Positions 1 through 7,896 of a stretch of 64,000 bases of DNA are shown here, in pieces. This DNA is from Pseudolysinimonas kribbensis (GTDB lineage Bacteria > Actinomycetota > Actinomycetes > Actinomycetales > Microbacteriaceae): the NCBI RefSeq assembly GCF_030161895.1, contig NZ_BSVB01000001.1, forward strand, positions 124,001 to 188,000, read 5' to 3'. Position numbers and translations under genes: made by a program. A model generated the notes under the pieces. The model was not told where the DNA came from. It was given only the letters and a program-made list of their open reading frames with translations, and did no database searches. The stretch's first letter is position 1. Each line of letters opens with the position of its first letter.

Positions 1-2
1 CC

Positions 3-1055
3 TCAGGCGCCGGCGGCCGCCAGCCAGGCGTCGAGCTTGGCCGTCGCGGCACCGGAGTCGATCGCCTCGGCGGCCACCGCGATCTGCTCGCGGAAGCGCT
101 CCCGGATGTCGCGCTCGCCGTCGAGGTGATCGTGGGCGAGCCGCCACGCGATCAGCCCGGCGGCGGCGTTCAGCAGCACGATGTCCCGCACCGCACCGTG
201 ATCGCCCGCCAGCGCCCGGCGCACGATCGCGGCGTTGTGCGCCGCGTCCCCGCCGCGTAGATCGTCGAGCGACGCGCGCGGCAGCCCGACGTCGGCCGGG
301 TCGAGGTCGTGCTCGGTGACCGAGCCCCGCGAGACCTCCCACAGGTGGCTGTGCCCGGTCGTCGACAGCTCGTCGAGCCCGTCGTCGCCGCGGAACACGA
401 GCGCCGTGGCACCACGGGTCTGGAAGACGCCCACGACGAGGGGCACCTTGTCGAGCGCGGCCACACCGACCGCCGAGGCCTCCGGGCGCGCGGGGTTGCA
501 CAGCGGCCCGAGGAAGTTGAAGACGGTCGGGATGCCGAGCTCGGCCCGCGTGGGGCCCGCGTTCTTGAACCCCGGGTGGAAGAACGACGCGAACGCGAAG
601 GTGATGCCGACCTCGTCGAGCACCCGCGCCACGCGTTCCGGATCCAGCTGCATGTCGAGCCCCAGCGCGGCGAGCACGTCCGACGATCCGGATGCCGAGG
701 ACGCCGCGCGGTTCCCGTGCTTCACGACCCGCGCGCCGGCCGCCGCGGCGACGATCGCGGCCATCGTCGAGACGTTGACGGTCCCCAAGCGGTCGCCCCC
801 GGTGCCGACGATGTCGAGCGCCATCGGGTCGACATCCAGTGGGAGCGCGTGCGCCAGCACGGCGTCGCGGAAGCCCACGATCTCATCCACCGTCTCGCCC
901 TTGGCGCGCAGCGCCACGAGCAGGCCCGACAGCTGCGACGGCGTCGCGCGACCCGCCATGACCTCCTCCATCGCCCAGGAGGCCTCGGCGATCGAGAGGT
1001 CGGCACCGGCGAGCAACTGGGTGAGGATGGCCGGCCAGGCCAGTTCGGTGGGCAT
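3..1055 (-). CDS. trpD: anthranilate phosphoribosyltransferase
   Basis: Transfers phosphoribose from PRPP to anthranilate in the second step of tryptophan synthesis, in the cytosol. The product is about 350 residues, the normal family length. It shows GTGGD near residue 86, NVST just after it and [17 protein letters not shown] near residue 113, which form the PRPP/anthranilate site. A GTG six bases upstream (1061) is possible, but ATG 1055 is preferred because a TAACAT hexamer on the minus strand (1063-1068) lies 7 bases before it, the leaderless arrangement seen repeatedly here. The gene diverges from ctaE, as in many actinobacteria. No other trp biosynthetic gene lies in the window. Confidence 0.96.
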   Translation of the reverse strand: MPTELAWPAILTQLLAGADLSIAEASWAMEEVMAGRATPSQLSGLLVALRAKGETVDEIVGFRDAVLAHALPLDVDPMALDIVGTGGDRLGTVNVSTMAAIVAAAAGARVVKHGNRAASSASGSSDVLAALGLDMQLDPERVARVLDEVGITFAFASFFHPGFKNAGPTRAELGIPTVFNFLGPLCNPARPEASAVGVAALDKVPLVVGVFQTRGATALVFRGDDGLDELSTTGHSHLWEVSRGSVTEHDLDPADVGLPRASLDDLRGGDAAHNAAIVRRALAGDHGAVRDIVLLNAAAGLIAWRLAHDHLDGERDIRERFREQIAVAAEAIDSGAATAKLDAWLAAAGA

Positions 1056-1062
1056 GGCCACG

Positions 1063-1138
1063 ATGTTATTGGCCCGACATCGCTCTGCGGCCCCCGGCGA
1101 GGCGAATGGCCCTCAGGGGTGATCGCATCGGCCATAAT
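1063..1138. promoter_or_regulatory. divergent trpD / ctaE promoter region
   Basis: The 90-base gap between trpD and ctaE holds a -10-like hexamer for each gene. On the minus strand TAACAT (1068 to 1063) stands 7 bases before the trpD ATG. On the plus strand CATAAT (1133-1138) stands 7 bases before GTG 1146 of ctaE. Neither start has a convincing Shine-Dalgarno sequence, so both transcripts are probably leaderless. The spacing is read from the sequence; promoter function is inferred. Confidence 0.55.
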
Positions 1139-1145
1139 GGACAAC

Positions 1146-1778
1146 GTGAGTTCGACGTCGTTGGCCCCCTCGAGCGCCCCGGTCATCAACCGGCCCAACG
1201 TCACGCAGGTGGGCGTCATCGTCTGGCTCGGCAGCGAGGTCATGTTCTTCGCCGGCCTGTTCGCGATCTACTTCACGCTCCGGTCGACGTCCCCCGGGCT
1301 GTGGGAGCACCAGACGGCCAAGCTCGAGGTGCCGTATGCGCTCGTCAACACGCTGATCCTGGTCGCCTCGTCATTCACCTGCCAGGCGGGCGTCTTCGCC
1401 GCCGAGCGGTTGCAGGCCCGCCGCACCGGATCCGTGCTCCAGTTCTGGAAGTGGGGCACGGTCGAGTGGTTCTACCTGACATTCGCCATGGGCGCGGTCT
1501 TCGTCACCGGTCAGGTGTTCGAGTACGCGAACCTCGTCACCGAGCACGTCGACTTCACCGGTGACTCCTACGGGTCGGCCTTCTACCTGACCACCGGGTT
1601 CCACGCGATGCACGTGACGGGCGGCCTCATCGCCTTCCTGCTCACGATCGGCCGGATCTTCGCGGTCAAGAACTTCACGCACAAGGAGGCGACCACCGCC
1701 ATCGTCGTGTCGTACTACTGGCACTTCGTCGACGTGGTGTGGATCGGCCTGTTCCTCGTGATCTACGTCCTCAAGTAA
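1146..1778 (+). CDS. ctaE: cytochrome c oxidase subunit III
   Basis: Subunit III of the aa3-type terminal oxidase, an integral membrane protein without redox centres. The product of about 210 residues has five hydrophobic segments and the family-typical stretches [18 protein letters not shown] near the start and [14 protein letters not shown] at the C-terminus. ATG 1137 is an alternative start in the same frame, but it would overlap the CATAAT hexamer; GTG 1146 fits a leaderless message. It is followed after 5 bases by qcrC, giving the standard actinobacterial ctaE-qcrCAB operon whose products build the bc1-aa3 supercomplex with CtaC, CtaD and CtaF encoded at 7.5-10.5 kb. Confidence 0.96.
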   Translation: MSSTSLAPSSAPVINRPNVTQVGVIVWLGSEVMFFAGLFAIYFTLRSTSPGLWEHQTAKLEVPYALVNTLILVASSFTCQAGVFAAERLQARRTGSVLQFWKWGTVEWFYLTFAMGAVFVTGQVFEYANLVTEHVDFTGDSYGSAFYLTTGFHAMHVTGGLIAFLLTIGRIFAVKNFTHKEATTAIVVSYYWHFVDVVWIGLFLVIYVLK

Positions 1779-1783
1779 CCCGC

Positions 1784-2617
1784 ATGGCCCGCAGATCGGA
1801 TTCATCCCGCACCATGGCGACCTCCGTACCCACCTCCTCTCGGCGCAAGACCGGGCGGCGCTCGCCGCTGGCCTCGGTCGCCCTGCTGCTGATCGGCCTG
1901 CTCGCGACGGGCGGCGCCTACGCGGCGTTCACGACGAGCGCGAGCGCGTCGACTCCCGCTTCCGAGCAGGCGCAGGTGTCGGAGGGCAAGAAGCTGTTCG
2001 AAGCGAACTGCGCCACCTGCCACGGCCTCGGAGCGGTCGGCACGGCGGGGGTCGCGCCCAGCCTCGTCGGCGTCGGCCCCGCGGCCGTCGACTTCCAGGT
2101 CGGCACCGGCCGGATGCCGATGGCGGCCTCGGGCCCCCAGGCCGAGCAGAAGCCGACCCAGTTCACCAACACGCAGATCGCCGCGCTGGCCGCGTACGTC
2201 GGCTCGCTCGCCCCCGGGCCCGCGATCCCCTCGGCCGACAGCCTCAAGGGCGGGAACGTGTCCACGGGCGCGGAGCTCTTCCGCGTGAACTGCGCGATGT
2301 GCCACAACGTCGCCGGCGCCGGCGGCGCCCTCACCGAGGGCAAGTACGCGCCGCCGCTCACGGGCGTGACCGCCAAGCACGTGTACGAGGCCATGGTCAC
2401 GGGGCCGCAGAACATGCCCGTGTTCAACAACCTCAATATCACCCCCAAGGACAAGGCGGCGATCGTCGCCTACCTGCAGTACCTCGACAGCCACCCCTCG
2501 CCGGGCGGCCTGGACCTCGGCAACCTCGGTCCGGTGTCGGAGGGCCTGTTCGTCTGGATCTTCGCACTCGGCGCGATCGTCGTGGTCACCATCTGGCTGA
2601 CCGCGAAGCCGAACTAG
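1784..2617 (+). CDS. qcrC: cytochrome bc1 complex diheme cytochrome c subunit
   Basis: Electron-transfer subunit that passes electrons from the Rieske/cytochrome b core to the Cu-A centre of the oxidase, replacing a soluble cytochrome c. The 277-residue product has an N-terminal membrane segment (about 30-50), two heme c motifs, CATCH at 76-80 and CAMCH at 170-174, and a C-terminal membrane anchor (about 250-272). Two CxxCH motifs are diagnostic of the actinobacterial diheme form. ATG 1784 follows ctaE closely; ATG 1814 is a possible shorter start that still keeps the membrane segment. QcrA follows after 26 bases with a GGAAGGA ribosome binding site. Confidence 0.97.
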   Translation: MARRSDSSRTMATSVPTSSRRKTGRRSPLASVALLLIGLLATGGAYAAFTTSASASTPASEQAQVSEGKKLFEANCATCHGLGAVGTAGVAPSLVGVGPAAVDFQVGTGRMPMAASGPQAEQKPTQFTNTQIAALAAYVGSLAPGPAIPSADSLKGGNVSTGAELFRVNCAMCHNVAGAGGALTEGKYAPPLTGVTAKHVYEAMVTGPQNMPVFNNLNITPKDKAAIVAYLQYLDSHPSPGGLDLGNLGPVSEGLFVWIFALGAIVVVTIWLTAKPN

Positions 2618-2643
2618 CGGCTCGGAAGGAATCGACACAGCAC

Positions 2644-3711
2644 ATGGCAGATCACGGGACCCCCGGAACCGCCGTCGAGCGCCACGAGGAGCCGACGATG
2701 CCGGTCGGCACCGCCGTCGTCCTCCCGGACTCCGAGCAGATCCAGAACCCCGGCTTCCCGCCGTACCGGCCGCGGGTCAGCGACCTCGACCCGAAGAAGG
2801 CCCGGTCGAACGAGCGCCGGATCGCGCTGCTCTTCGCGGCGTCGATGGTCGGCAGCGTGTTCGCGATCGTCGCGTACATCGTCTTCCCGATCAACGCGAA
2901 CGACCCGGGCTCCATCCGGCTCAACAACCTCTTCCTCGGCCTCGGCATCGCGCTGTCGCTGCTCGGCATCGGCATCGCCGCGGTGCATTGGTCGAAGGCG
3001 CTCATGGAGGGTCACGACCTCTCCGAGGAGCGGCACATGACCCGGGGCTCGGAGGCCACGCGCGCGTCGGCGGCCGAGGTGTTCCATCTCGGCAACAAGG
3101 AGTCCGGCTTCACCCGCCGCAAGCTCGTGCGCAACACGCTCATCGCGTCGCTCGCGCTCTGGCCGCTGCCCGGCATCATCATCTTCCGCGACCTGGGACC
3201 GGCCGATCAGGATGCCAACGACGTCCTGCGCCACACCATGTGGAAGGCAGGGACCCGGCTCACGAAGGACCCGAACGGGGTGCCGATCAAGGCATCGGAC
3301 GTCACGCTCGGCTCGGTCTTCCACGTGATCCCGGAGGGTCTCGACGACCGCGAGGACGCGCTGGAGCAGAAGGCCAAGGCCGCCGTCCTCCTCATGCGCC
3401 TGAAGCCCGAGGACCTGCACGTCTCGAAGGGCCGTGAGAACTGGAACTACCACGGCATCGTCGCGTACTCGAAGATCTGCACCCACGTCGGATGCCCGGT
3501 GGCCCTGTACGAGCAGCAGACGCATCACCTGCTGTGCCCGTGCCACCAATCGCAGTTCGACATCACCCACGAGGCCGAGGTCATCTTCGGCCCCGCCAAG
3601 CGGCCCCTGCCGCAACTTCCCATCACGGTCGACAGCGAAGGGTACCTGGTCGCGCGCAGCGACTTCCACGAGCCCGTCGGCCCCAGCTTCTGGGAGCGTG
3701 ACCACACGTGA
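2644..3711 (+). CDS. qcrA: cytochrome bc1 complex Rieske iron-sulfur subunit
   Basis: Oxidises quinol at the Qo site and passes the electron to the cytochrome c heme. The 355-residue product has an acidic N-terminal extension and three membrane segments (roughly residues 60-85, 95-115 and 160-180), as in actinobacteria rather than the single anchor of proteobacterial Rieske proteins. The [2Fe-2S] cluster motifs are CTHVGC at 279-284 and CPCHQS starting at 298. The start ATG has the strong ribosome binding site GGAAGGA. Its stop codon overlaps a GTG that begins qcrB (GTGA overlap), pointing to translational coupling. Confidence 0.97.
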   Translation: MADHGTPGTAVERHEEPTMPVGTAVVLPDSEQIQNPGFPPYRPRVSDLDPKKARSNERRIALLFAASMVGSVFAIVAYIVFPINANDPGSIRLNNLFLGLGIALSLLGIGIAAVHWSKALMEGHDLSEERHMTRGSEATRASAAEVFHLGNKESGFTRRKLVRNTLIASLALWPLPGIIIFRDLGPADQDANDVLRHTMWKAGTRLTKDPNGVPIKASDVTLGSVFHVIPEGLDDREDALEQKAKAAVLLMRLKPEDLHVSKGRENWNYHGIVAYSKICTHVGCPVALYEQQTHHLLCPCHQSQFDITHEAEVIFGPAKRPLPQLPITVDSEGYLVARSDFHEPVGPSFWERDHT

Positions 3712-5356
3712 GCGTCGACACCACCGCGCCGTCCGCGGCACCGGCGACCGTCGAGGACGACCAGCTGCCCCCGGCCGCGGCATGCGGGTGACCAACTGGG
3801 CGGCCAACTACATCGACGAGCGCACCGGCATGTCCGGCCTCGTCAAAGAGCTCGGGCGCAAGATCTTCCCGGACCACTGGTCGTACATGCTCGGCGAGGT
3901 CGCGCTGTACAGCTTCATCGTCATCCTGCTCTCCGGCACGTTCCTGACGTTCTTCTTCCAGGCGTCGATGGCGGAGACCGTCTACCACGGCTCGTACGCG
4001 CCGCTCGAGGGCATCAAGATGTCGTCCGCGCTGTCGTCGACGCTGCACATCAGCTTCGACGTCCGTGGCGGGCTGCTGCTGCGCCAGATCCACCACTGGG
4101 CGGCGCTGCTGTTCGTGGCCTCGATCGGCCTGCACATGCTGCGCATCTTCTTCACGGGCGCGTTCCGCAAGCCGCGTGAGATCAACTGGATCGTCGGCTT
4201 CACGCTCTTCGTCCTGGCCATGGCCGAGGGCTTCACCGGGTACTCGCTGCCCGACGACCTGCTCTCGGGCAACGGCCTCCGCATCATCTACGGGATGGTC
4301 GAGGGCGTGCCGGTGGTCGGCACCTGGATCGACTTCCTGCTGTTCGGCGGCGAGTTCCCGGGCGACGCCATCGTCGGACGCCTCTACACGCTGCACATCC
4401 TGCTGCTGCCGGCGGCGGTGGTGGCGGCCATCGGCATCCACCTCGTGCTGCTCGTCGTCAACAAGCACACGCAGTTCGCCGGGCCGGGCCGGACCGAGAA
4501 GAACGTGGTCGGCGTGCCGATCATGCCGGTGTTCGCGGCGAAGGCCGGCGGATTCTTCTTCATCGTCTTCGGCGTCATCGCGGTCGTCGCGGCGACGGTC
4601 ACGATCAACCCGATCTGGGACTACGGGCCCTACGACCCCTCCCCGATCTCGGCCGGCACGCAGCCGGACTGGTACATCGGCTTCGCCGACGGCGCCCTGC
4701 GTCTCGTGCCGCCGGGCTGGGAGTTCATGATCGGCCCCTACACGGTGTCGCTCAACATCCTGATCCCGATCATCGTGCTGGTCATGTTCCTCGTCGTCGT
4801 CGGCGCCTACCCGTTCTTCGAGGCGTGGATCACCGGTGACCAGCGCGAGCACCACATGACCGACCGTCCGCGCAACGCCCCGGTCCGCACGGCGATCGGC
4901 GCGGCCGGCGTCACGTTCTACGCGGCGCTCTGGGCGGCAGCGAGCTCCGACATCCTCGCGACGCACTTCAAGATGTCCGTGGAGTGGGTGACGCACATCA
5001 TCCAGTTCGCGCTCATCGTGGGCCCGTTCATCGCGTACTTCCTCGCGAAGCGCATCTGCCTCGGCCTGCAGAAGAAGGACCGCGAGATCGCGCTGCACGG
5101 TTTCGAGTCCGGCCGTATCGTGCGCCTGCCCGGCGGCGAGTACATCGAGGTGCACCGACAGCTCTCCGAGTACGAGCGCTGGCGCCTGCTCACCTACGAC
5201 GACTATCAGCCGCTCATGCTGCGCCCGAACGAGCGCGGCCGGATCACGAACGCCGCACGGCTGCGTGCCCGGATGTCGCGTTGGTTCTTCGAGGACCGGA
5301 TCGCTCCCGTCACCAAGGGCGAGCTCGAGGCGTCGCACCAGCACGGCGGACACTAG
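3708..5356 (+). CDS. qcrB: cytochrome bc1 complex cytochrome b subunit (apparent frameshift near N-terminus)
   Basis: Membrane core of the bc1 complex with two b hemes and both quinone sites. From about residue 25 the frame is clean to the TAG at 5356 and shows typical actinobacterial QcrB sequence, including YIDERTG, ELGRKIFPDHWS, the HH-containing helices and QPDWYIGF. The expected start GTG 3708 overlaps the qcrA stop, but its frame closes after 27 codons. The downstream frame can otherwise only start at ATG 3782, with no upstream ribosome binding site. One extra C in the CCCCC run at 3768-3772 joins both into an unbroken 549-residue protein. This is most likely a sequencing error. Confidence 0.93.
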
Positions 5357-5367
5357 CCCGCACCGTT

Positions 5368-5451
5368 GGTCGACTCGTCGCGAAGCGACGTATCGAGACC
5401 TCCCCTCGGAGGAGAGGAGGTCTCGATACGCGCCCGCCGCGCTACTCGACC
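5368..5451. repeat. REP-like inverted repeat, probable bidirectional terminator
   Basis: A perfect 15-base inverted repeat (5389-5403 with 5416-5430, core GTATCGAGACC / GGTCTCGATAC) separates convergent qcrB and DUF4180. It is nested in weaker outer arms GGTCGA (5368-5373) and TCGACC (5446-5451). The half unit, GGTCTCGATACG followed by a small GC hairpin and CTACTCGACC, resembles intergenic repeats that I recall as common in Microbacteriaceae genomes. No second copy is visible in this window. Location between converging genes suggests transcription termination. The right arm runs 10 bases into the end of the DUF4180 gene. Confidence 0.7.
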
Positions 5452-5774
5452 CGCTCGCGCAGCTCCGCGTCGTCGGCGACGAACAGCAGGTCGCGACCCC
5501 GGTTGACCTCACGCACCCAGTCGCGGAAGGCGTCGCTGCGCGCGACGTACACCGAGACATCGCCGAGGATCACCAACCGGCGCCGGTAGTTGGCGAACTT
5601 CTGCGCCACCTCACCGGCCACGCCGCTCGAGAGCCGGAAGAAGTCGGGGTCCAGGCGCGCGACCGGCACCACGATCGTCTCCGCGCCACCCGGCACGAAA
5701 GTCGTGGCGATGAGGTCCATCGCGTCGTCCGCGGTGCGCAGGAGGGGACCGTCGAGCTCGAGCCGCAGGATCAC
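5442..5774 (-). CDS. DUF4180 domain protein
   Basis: A 110-residue protein of unknown function. Family-typical stretches are DAMDLIATTF near the start, VARLDPDFFRLSSGVAGEVAQKF in the middle and VREVNRGRDLLFV near the end (quoted with gaps from one continuous domain). No signal peptide or membrane segment is visible, so it is probably cytosolic. GTG 5774 is chosen because TACGGT on the minus strand (5781-5786) lies 6 bases before it, fitting a leaderless message. It is transcribed alone toward qcrB. Its role cannot be stated from sequence or neighbours. Confidence 0.8.
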   Translation of the reverse strand: MILRLELDGPLLRTADDAMDLIATTFVPGGAETIVVPVARLDPDFFRLSSGVAGEVAQKFANYRRRLVILGDVSVYVARSDAFRDWVREVNRGRDLLFVADDAELRERVE

Positions 5775-5835
5775 TCCCCCACCGTACGATGCTGCAGGGC
5801 CGGTGACGTGCGGCGAGCCTGACCCTGCCGGTCGC

Positions 5836-6885
5836 TCAGGCCGCGTCGTAGGCCATGCCCATGGCCTCCCGCACCTCGGCGAGAGTGGCCTCTGCCAGCT
5901 CGTTCGCCCGGGCGTTGCCGCGGCGCAGGACGGCGGTCACCAGCGCCGGATCTTTCGCGAACTCGCGCCGGCGTGCCCGGTGCTCGGCCAGGAACGCGGT
6001 CACCACGTCGATCGTGAGCGACTTCAGGGCACCGCTGCCGCCGTCGCCGACCGTCTCCGCGACCTCGGCAGGTGTCGATCCGATGCACAGGGCCGCCGTG
6101 GAGAGCAGCCCCGCGACGCCGGGACGGGATACCGGGTCGTAGGCGATGCGCCGCTCGCCGTCGGTCACCGTGCGGCGGATGACGGCCGCCGTCTCGTCGT
6201 CGCTCAGCCCCAGTGCGATCGCGTTGCCGTAGCTCTTGGACATCTTGCGTCCGTCGAGCCCCGGGATCTCCGGCGTGTCGGTGAGGAGGGCGTCCGGCTC
6301 GGGAAAGACCGGGCCGTACCGCTGCGTGAAGCGCCGGGCGATGGTGCGCGTGAGCTCGACGTGCGGGAGGTTGTCCTTGCCGACGGGCACGAGATTGCCC
6401 TTGCAGAAGAGGATGTCGGCCGCCTGGTGCACGGGGTAGGTGAGCATGAGCCCACTCAGCGCGCGTCCCGACGCCGCATGCTCGGCCTTCACCGTGGGGT
6501 TGCGGTGCAGCTCCGCCTCGGTCACCAGGCTGAGAAACGGCAGCAGCAGCTGGTTCAACGCCGGCACGGCGGAATGGGTGAAGATCGTGGTTCGTTCCGG
6601 GTCGAGACCAGCGGCCAGGTAGTCGAGCACGGCGCCGCGCACGTGCTCCCGGACGTTCGCGGCCACATCGCGGTCGGTGATGACCTGGTAGTCGGCCAGG
6701 ATCACGAACGTGTCGACACCGAGCTCCTGCAGTCGCACGCGCTCGCGGATCGTGCCCAGGTAGTGCCCGAGGTGCAGCGCTCCGGTCGGTCGCTCCCCGG
6801 TCAGCACCCGGAACGCGCTCGGATCGGCGACGATGCGCCGTTCGAGCTCCGGCATGCGCGCCACGGTGGCGGCGAATGAATCCAT
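5836..6885 (-). CDS. trpS: tryptophanyl-tRNA synthetase under attenuation control
   Basis: Charges tRNA-Trp with tryptophan in the cytosol. The 349-residue class I synthetase has the HIGH-type motif GALHLGHYLG near residue 35 and KMSKSYGN near residue 202. ATG 6885 has the ribosome binding site GAGGGGA. The form of the first motif (PTGALHLGHY) resembles auxiliary or TrpRS-II-type enzymes rather than the most common PTGxxHLGNYLG form. Upstream lie a leader peptide with three consecutive Trp codons and an attenuator (6943-7024), so expression should rise when charged tRNA-Trp falls. In Streptomyces an auxiliary, indolmycin-resistant TrpRS gene is regulated this way. Whether a second trpS exists in this genome cannot be told from the window. 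Confidence 0.95.
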   Translation of the reverse strand: MDSFAATVARMPELERRIVADPSAFRVLTGERPTGALHLGHYLGTIRERVRLQELGVDTFVILADYQVITDRDVAANVREHVRGAVLDYLAAGLDPERTTIFTHSAVPALNQLLLPFLSLVTEAELHRNPTVKAEHAASGRALSGLMLTYPVHQAADILFCKGNLVPVGKDNLPHVELTRTIARRFTQRYGPVFPEPDALLTDTPEIPGLDGRKMSKSYGNAIALGLSDDETAAVIRRTVTDGERRIAYDPVSRPGVAGLLSTAALCIGSTPAEVAETVGDGGSGALKSLTIDVVTAFLAEHRARRREFAKDPALVTAVLRRGNARANELAEATLAEVREAMGMAYDAA

Positions 6886-6942
6886 CGGTCGGTCCCCTCT
6901 TGAGATCGAAGGGCCGCACGGACGTCGCTTCCGTGACGATCA

Positions 6943-6993
6943 CGGGCTGCCGGGCAGCCCGCGGACATGCGTCACTCGGCTGCTATCGCAGCC
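6943..6993 (-). promoter_or_regulatory. trp attenuator with four alternately pairing segments
   Basis: Reading the minus strand, four short segments follow one another: 1 GGCTGC (6993-6988), 2 GCAGCC (6983-6978), 3 GGGCTGC (6960-6954), 4 GCAGCCC (6950-6944). Segments 1:2 pair around a GATA loop at the end of the leader ORF. Segments 3:4 form an 8-bp hairpin with a 3-base loop (6943-6961), the presumed terminator. Segments 2:3 can pair instead as antiterminator. A ribosome stalled on the Trp codons would cover segment 1 and free 2 to pair with 3. No U-tract follows the 3:4 hairpin, which is common in actinobacterial terminators. A further hairpin (6917-6922 with 6930-6935) lies before trpS. 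Confidence 0.82.
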
Positions 6994-7024
6994 ACCACCA
7001 CGCGGAGCGGGTCGAACGCATCAT
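6983..7024 (-). CDS. trpL: trp leader peptide MMRSTRSAWWWLR
   Basis: A 13-codon ORF, ATG ATG to TAG, encodes MMRSTRSAWWWLR, with three consecutive TGG codons directly before the stop. It sits about 100 bases upstream of trpS and its last codons lie inside segment 1 of the attenuator. There is no Shine-Dalgarno sequence; on the minus strand GATAGT (7038-7033) or TAGTGT (7036-7031) lies 6-8 bases before the first ATG, so the message is probably leaderless, which would start the RNA at the leader peptide itself. Three Trp codons in 13 by chance at this exact place are very unlikely. Confidence 0.85.
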   Translation of the reverse strand: MMRSTRSAWWWLR

Positions 7025-7056
7025 GCGTCGACACTATCGTCTCGAGAGCGCCGGTC

Positions 7057-7479
7057 TCAGGCGAAAAGCCGGCGCATGTACTCCGCGCTCTCATGGAACC
7101 CGAGCCGGTCGTAGAAGCCCCCGGCACGGCGGCTCGCGACGGTCAGCTGCGTCACACCGCGTCGCTCGCACTCGGCTTCGACCGCACGCACGAGCGCCGT
7201 GCCCAGATCACGTCCCCGCGCCTTCTGATCGACGACGATCTCCTGCAGCTGAGCGGACGGACCGTTCGTCGACAGCAGCGGCACCACCGTCATGAGGGCG
7301 TAGCCGAGCACGCCCTCCGGCTCCTCGGCCACGAGCAGCACGACGGTCGGCTGCTCGCCCGCGAGATACGACGCGATCGTCGCCTCGAAAGCGTCCCGCT
7401 TCGGCGGGAAGGCATGTCCGAGCTGCGTGACGAGCTCGAAGACCGCGTCCTCGTCCCCCGGCTGCGCGGCGCGGATCAT
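7057..7479 (-). CDS. GNAT family N-acetyltransferase
   Basis: A 140-residue acetyltransferase of the GNAT fold that uses acetyl-CoA; the acceptor is unknown. The core LQEIVVDQKARGRDLGTALV (about residues 78-97) carries the Q/RxxGxG/A-type acetyl-CoA loop, and FYDRLGFHES near residue 123 is the typical motif B end. ATG 7479 shares one base with the ctaF stop (TGATG), so it is probably translated by coupling as the last gene of the ctaC-ctaD-ctaF operon. Nothing links it functionally to the oxidase beyond position. Confidence 0.88.
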   Translation of the reverse strand: MIRAAQPGDEDAVFELVTQLGHAFPPKRDAFEATIASYLAGEQPTVVLLVAEEPEGVLGYALMTVVPLLSTNGPSAQLQEIVVDQKARGRDLGTALVRAVEAECERRGVTQLTVASRRAGGFYDRLGFHESAEYMRRLFA

Positions 7480-7895
7480 CAGCGTGCGAAGTTGTTGCGG
7501 TAGTACTCGTAGTTCCAGCCGACGATCGCGATCGCCGCCAGCGGACCGCCGAAGAACGACACCCAGGTGCCGATCGCGAGACCGAGGAAGACGAGCGTCA
7601 GACCGAGGCCGAGCGTGAACGGCCACCAGCTCCACGGGCTGAACTGGCCCATCTCGGGGTCGCCGTCGTCGACGTTCGCATCGGGGCGGTCCTGCGGCAC
7701 ATCGCCGCCCTGCGCGGAGCGAGTGCGCCCGATGTAGAAGGCGAGGAAGAACGAGAGCACGCCGGTCAGCGCCATGCCGACCAGACCCACCCACTCCGGC
7801 TTGCCCGTGTCGATGATCGACCACAGGACGTAGGCGATGTCGGCCGCCCAGAAGAAGGCGCCCAGGATCCAGAACAGGTTGGAGTTGGCGCGCAC
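7479..7895 (-). CDS. ctaF: cytochrome c oxidase subunit IV
   Basis: Small actinobacterial oxidase subunit of 138 residues that stabilises the aa3 complex. It has two membrane segments near the N-terminus (about 8-28 and 35-55) and two near the C-terminus (about 92-125) around a charged loop rich in Asp, ending WNYEYYRNNFAR, typical of the family. It lies 1 base after ctaD and overlaps the GNAT gene by 1 base. ATG/GTG choice at 7895 follows from the close spacing to ctaD. Confidence 0.93.
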   Translation of the reverse strand: MRANSNLFWILGAFFWAADIAYVLWSIIDTGKPEWVGLVGMALTGVLSFFLAFYIGRTRSAQGGDVPQDRPDANVDDGDPEMGQFSPWSWWPFTLGLGLTLVFLGLAIGTWVSFFGGPLAAIAIVGWNYEYYRNNFAR

Positions 7896-7896
7896 G

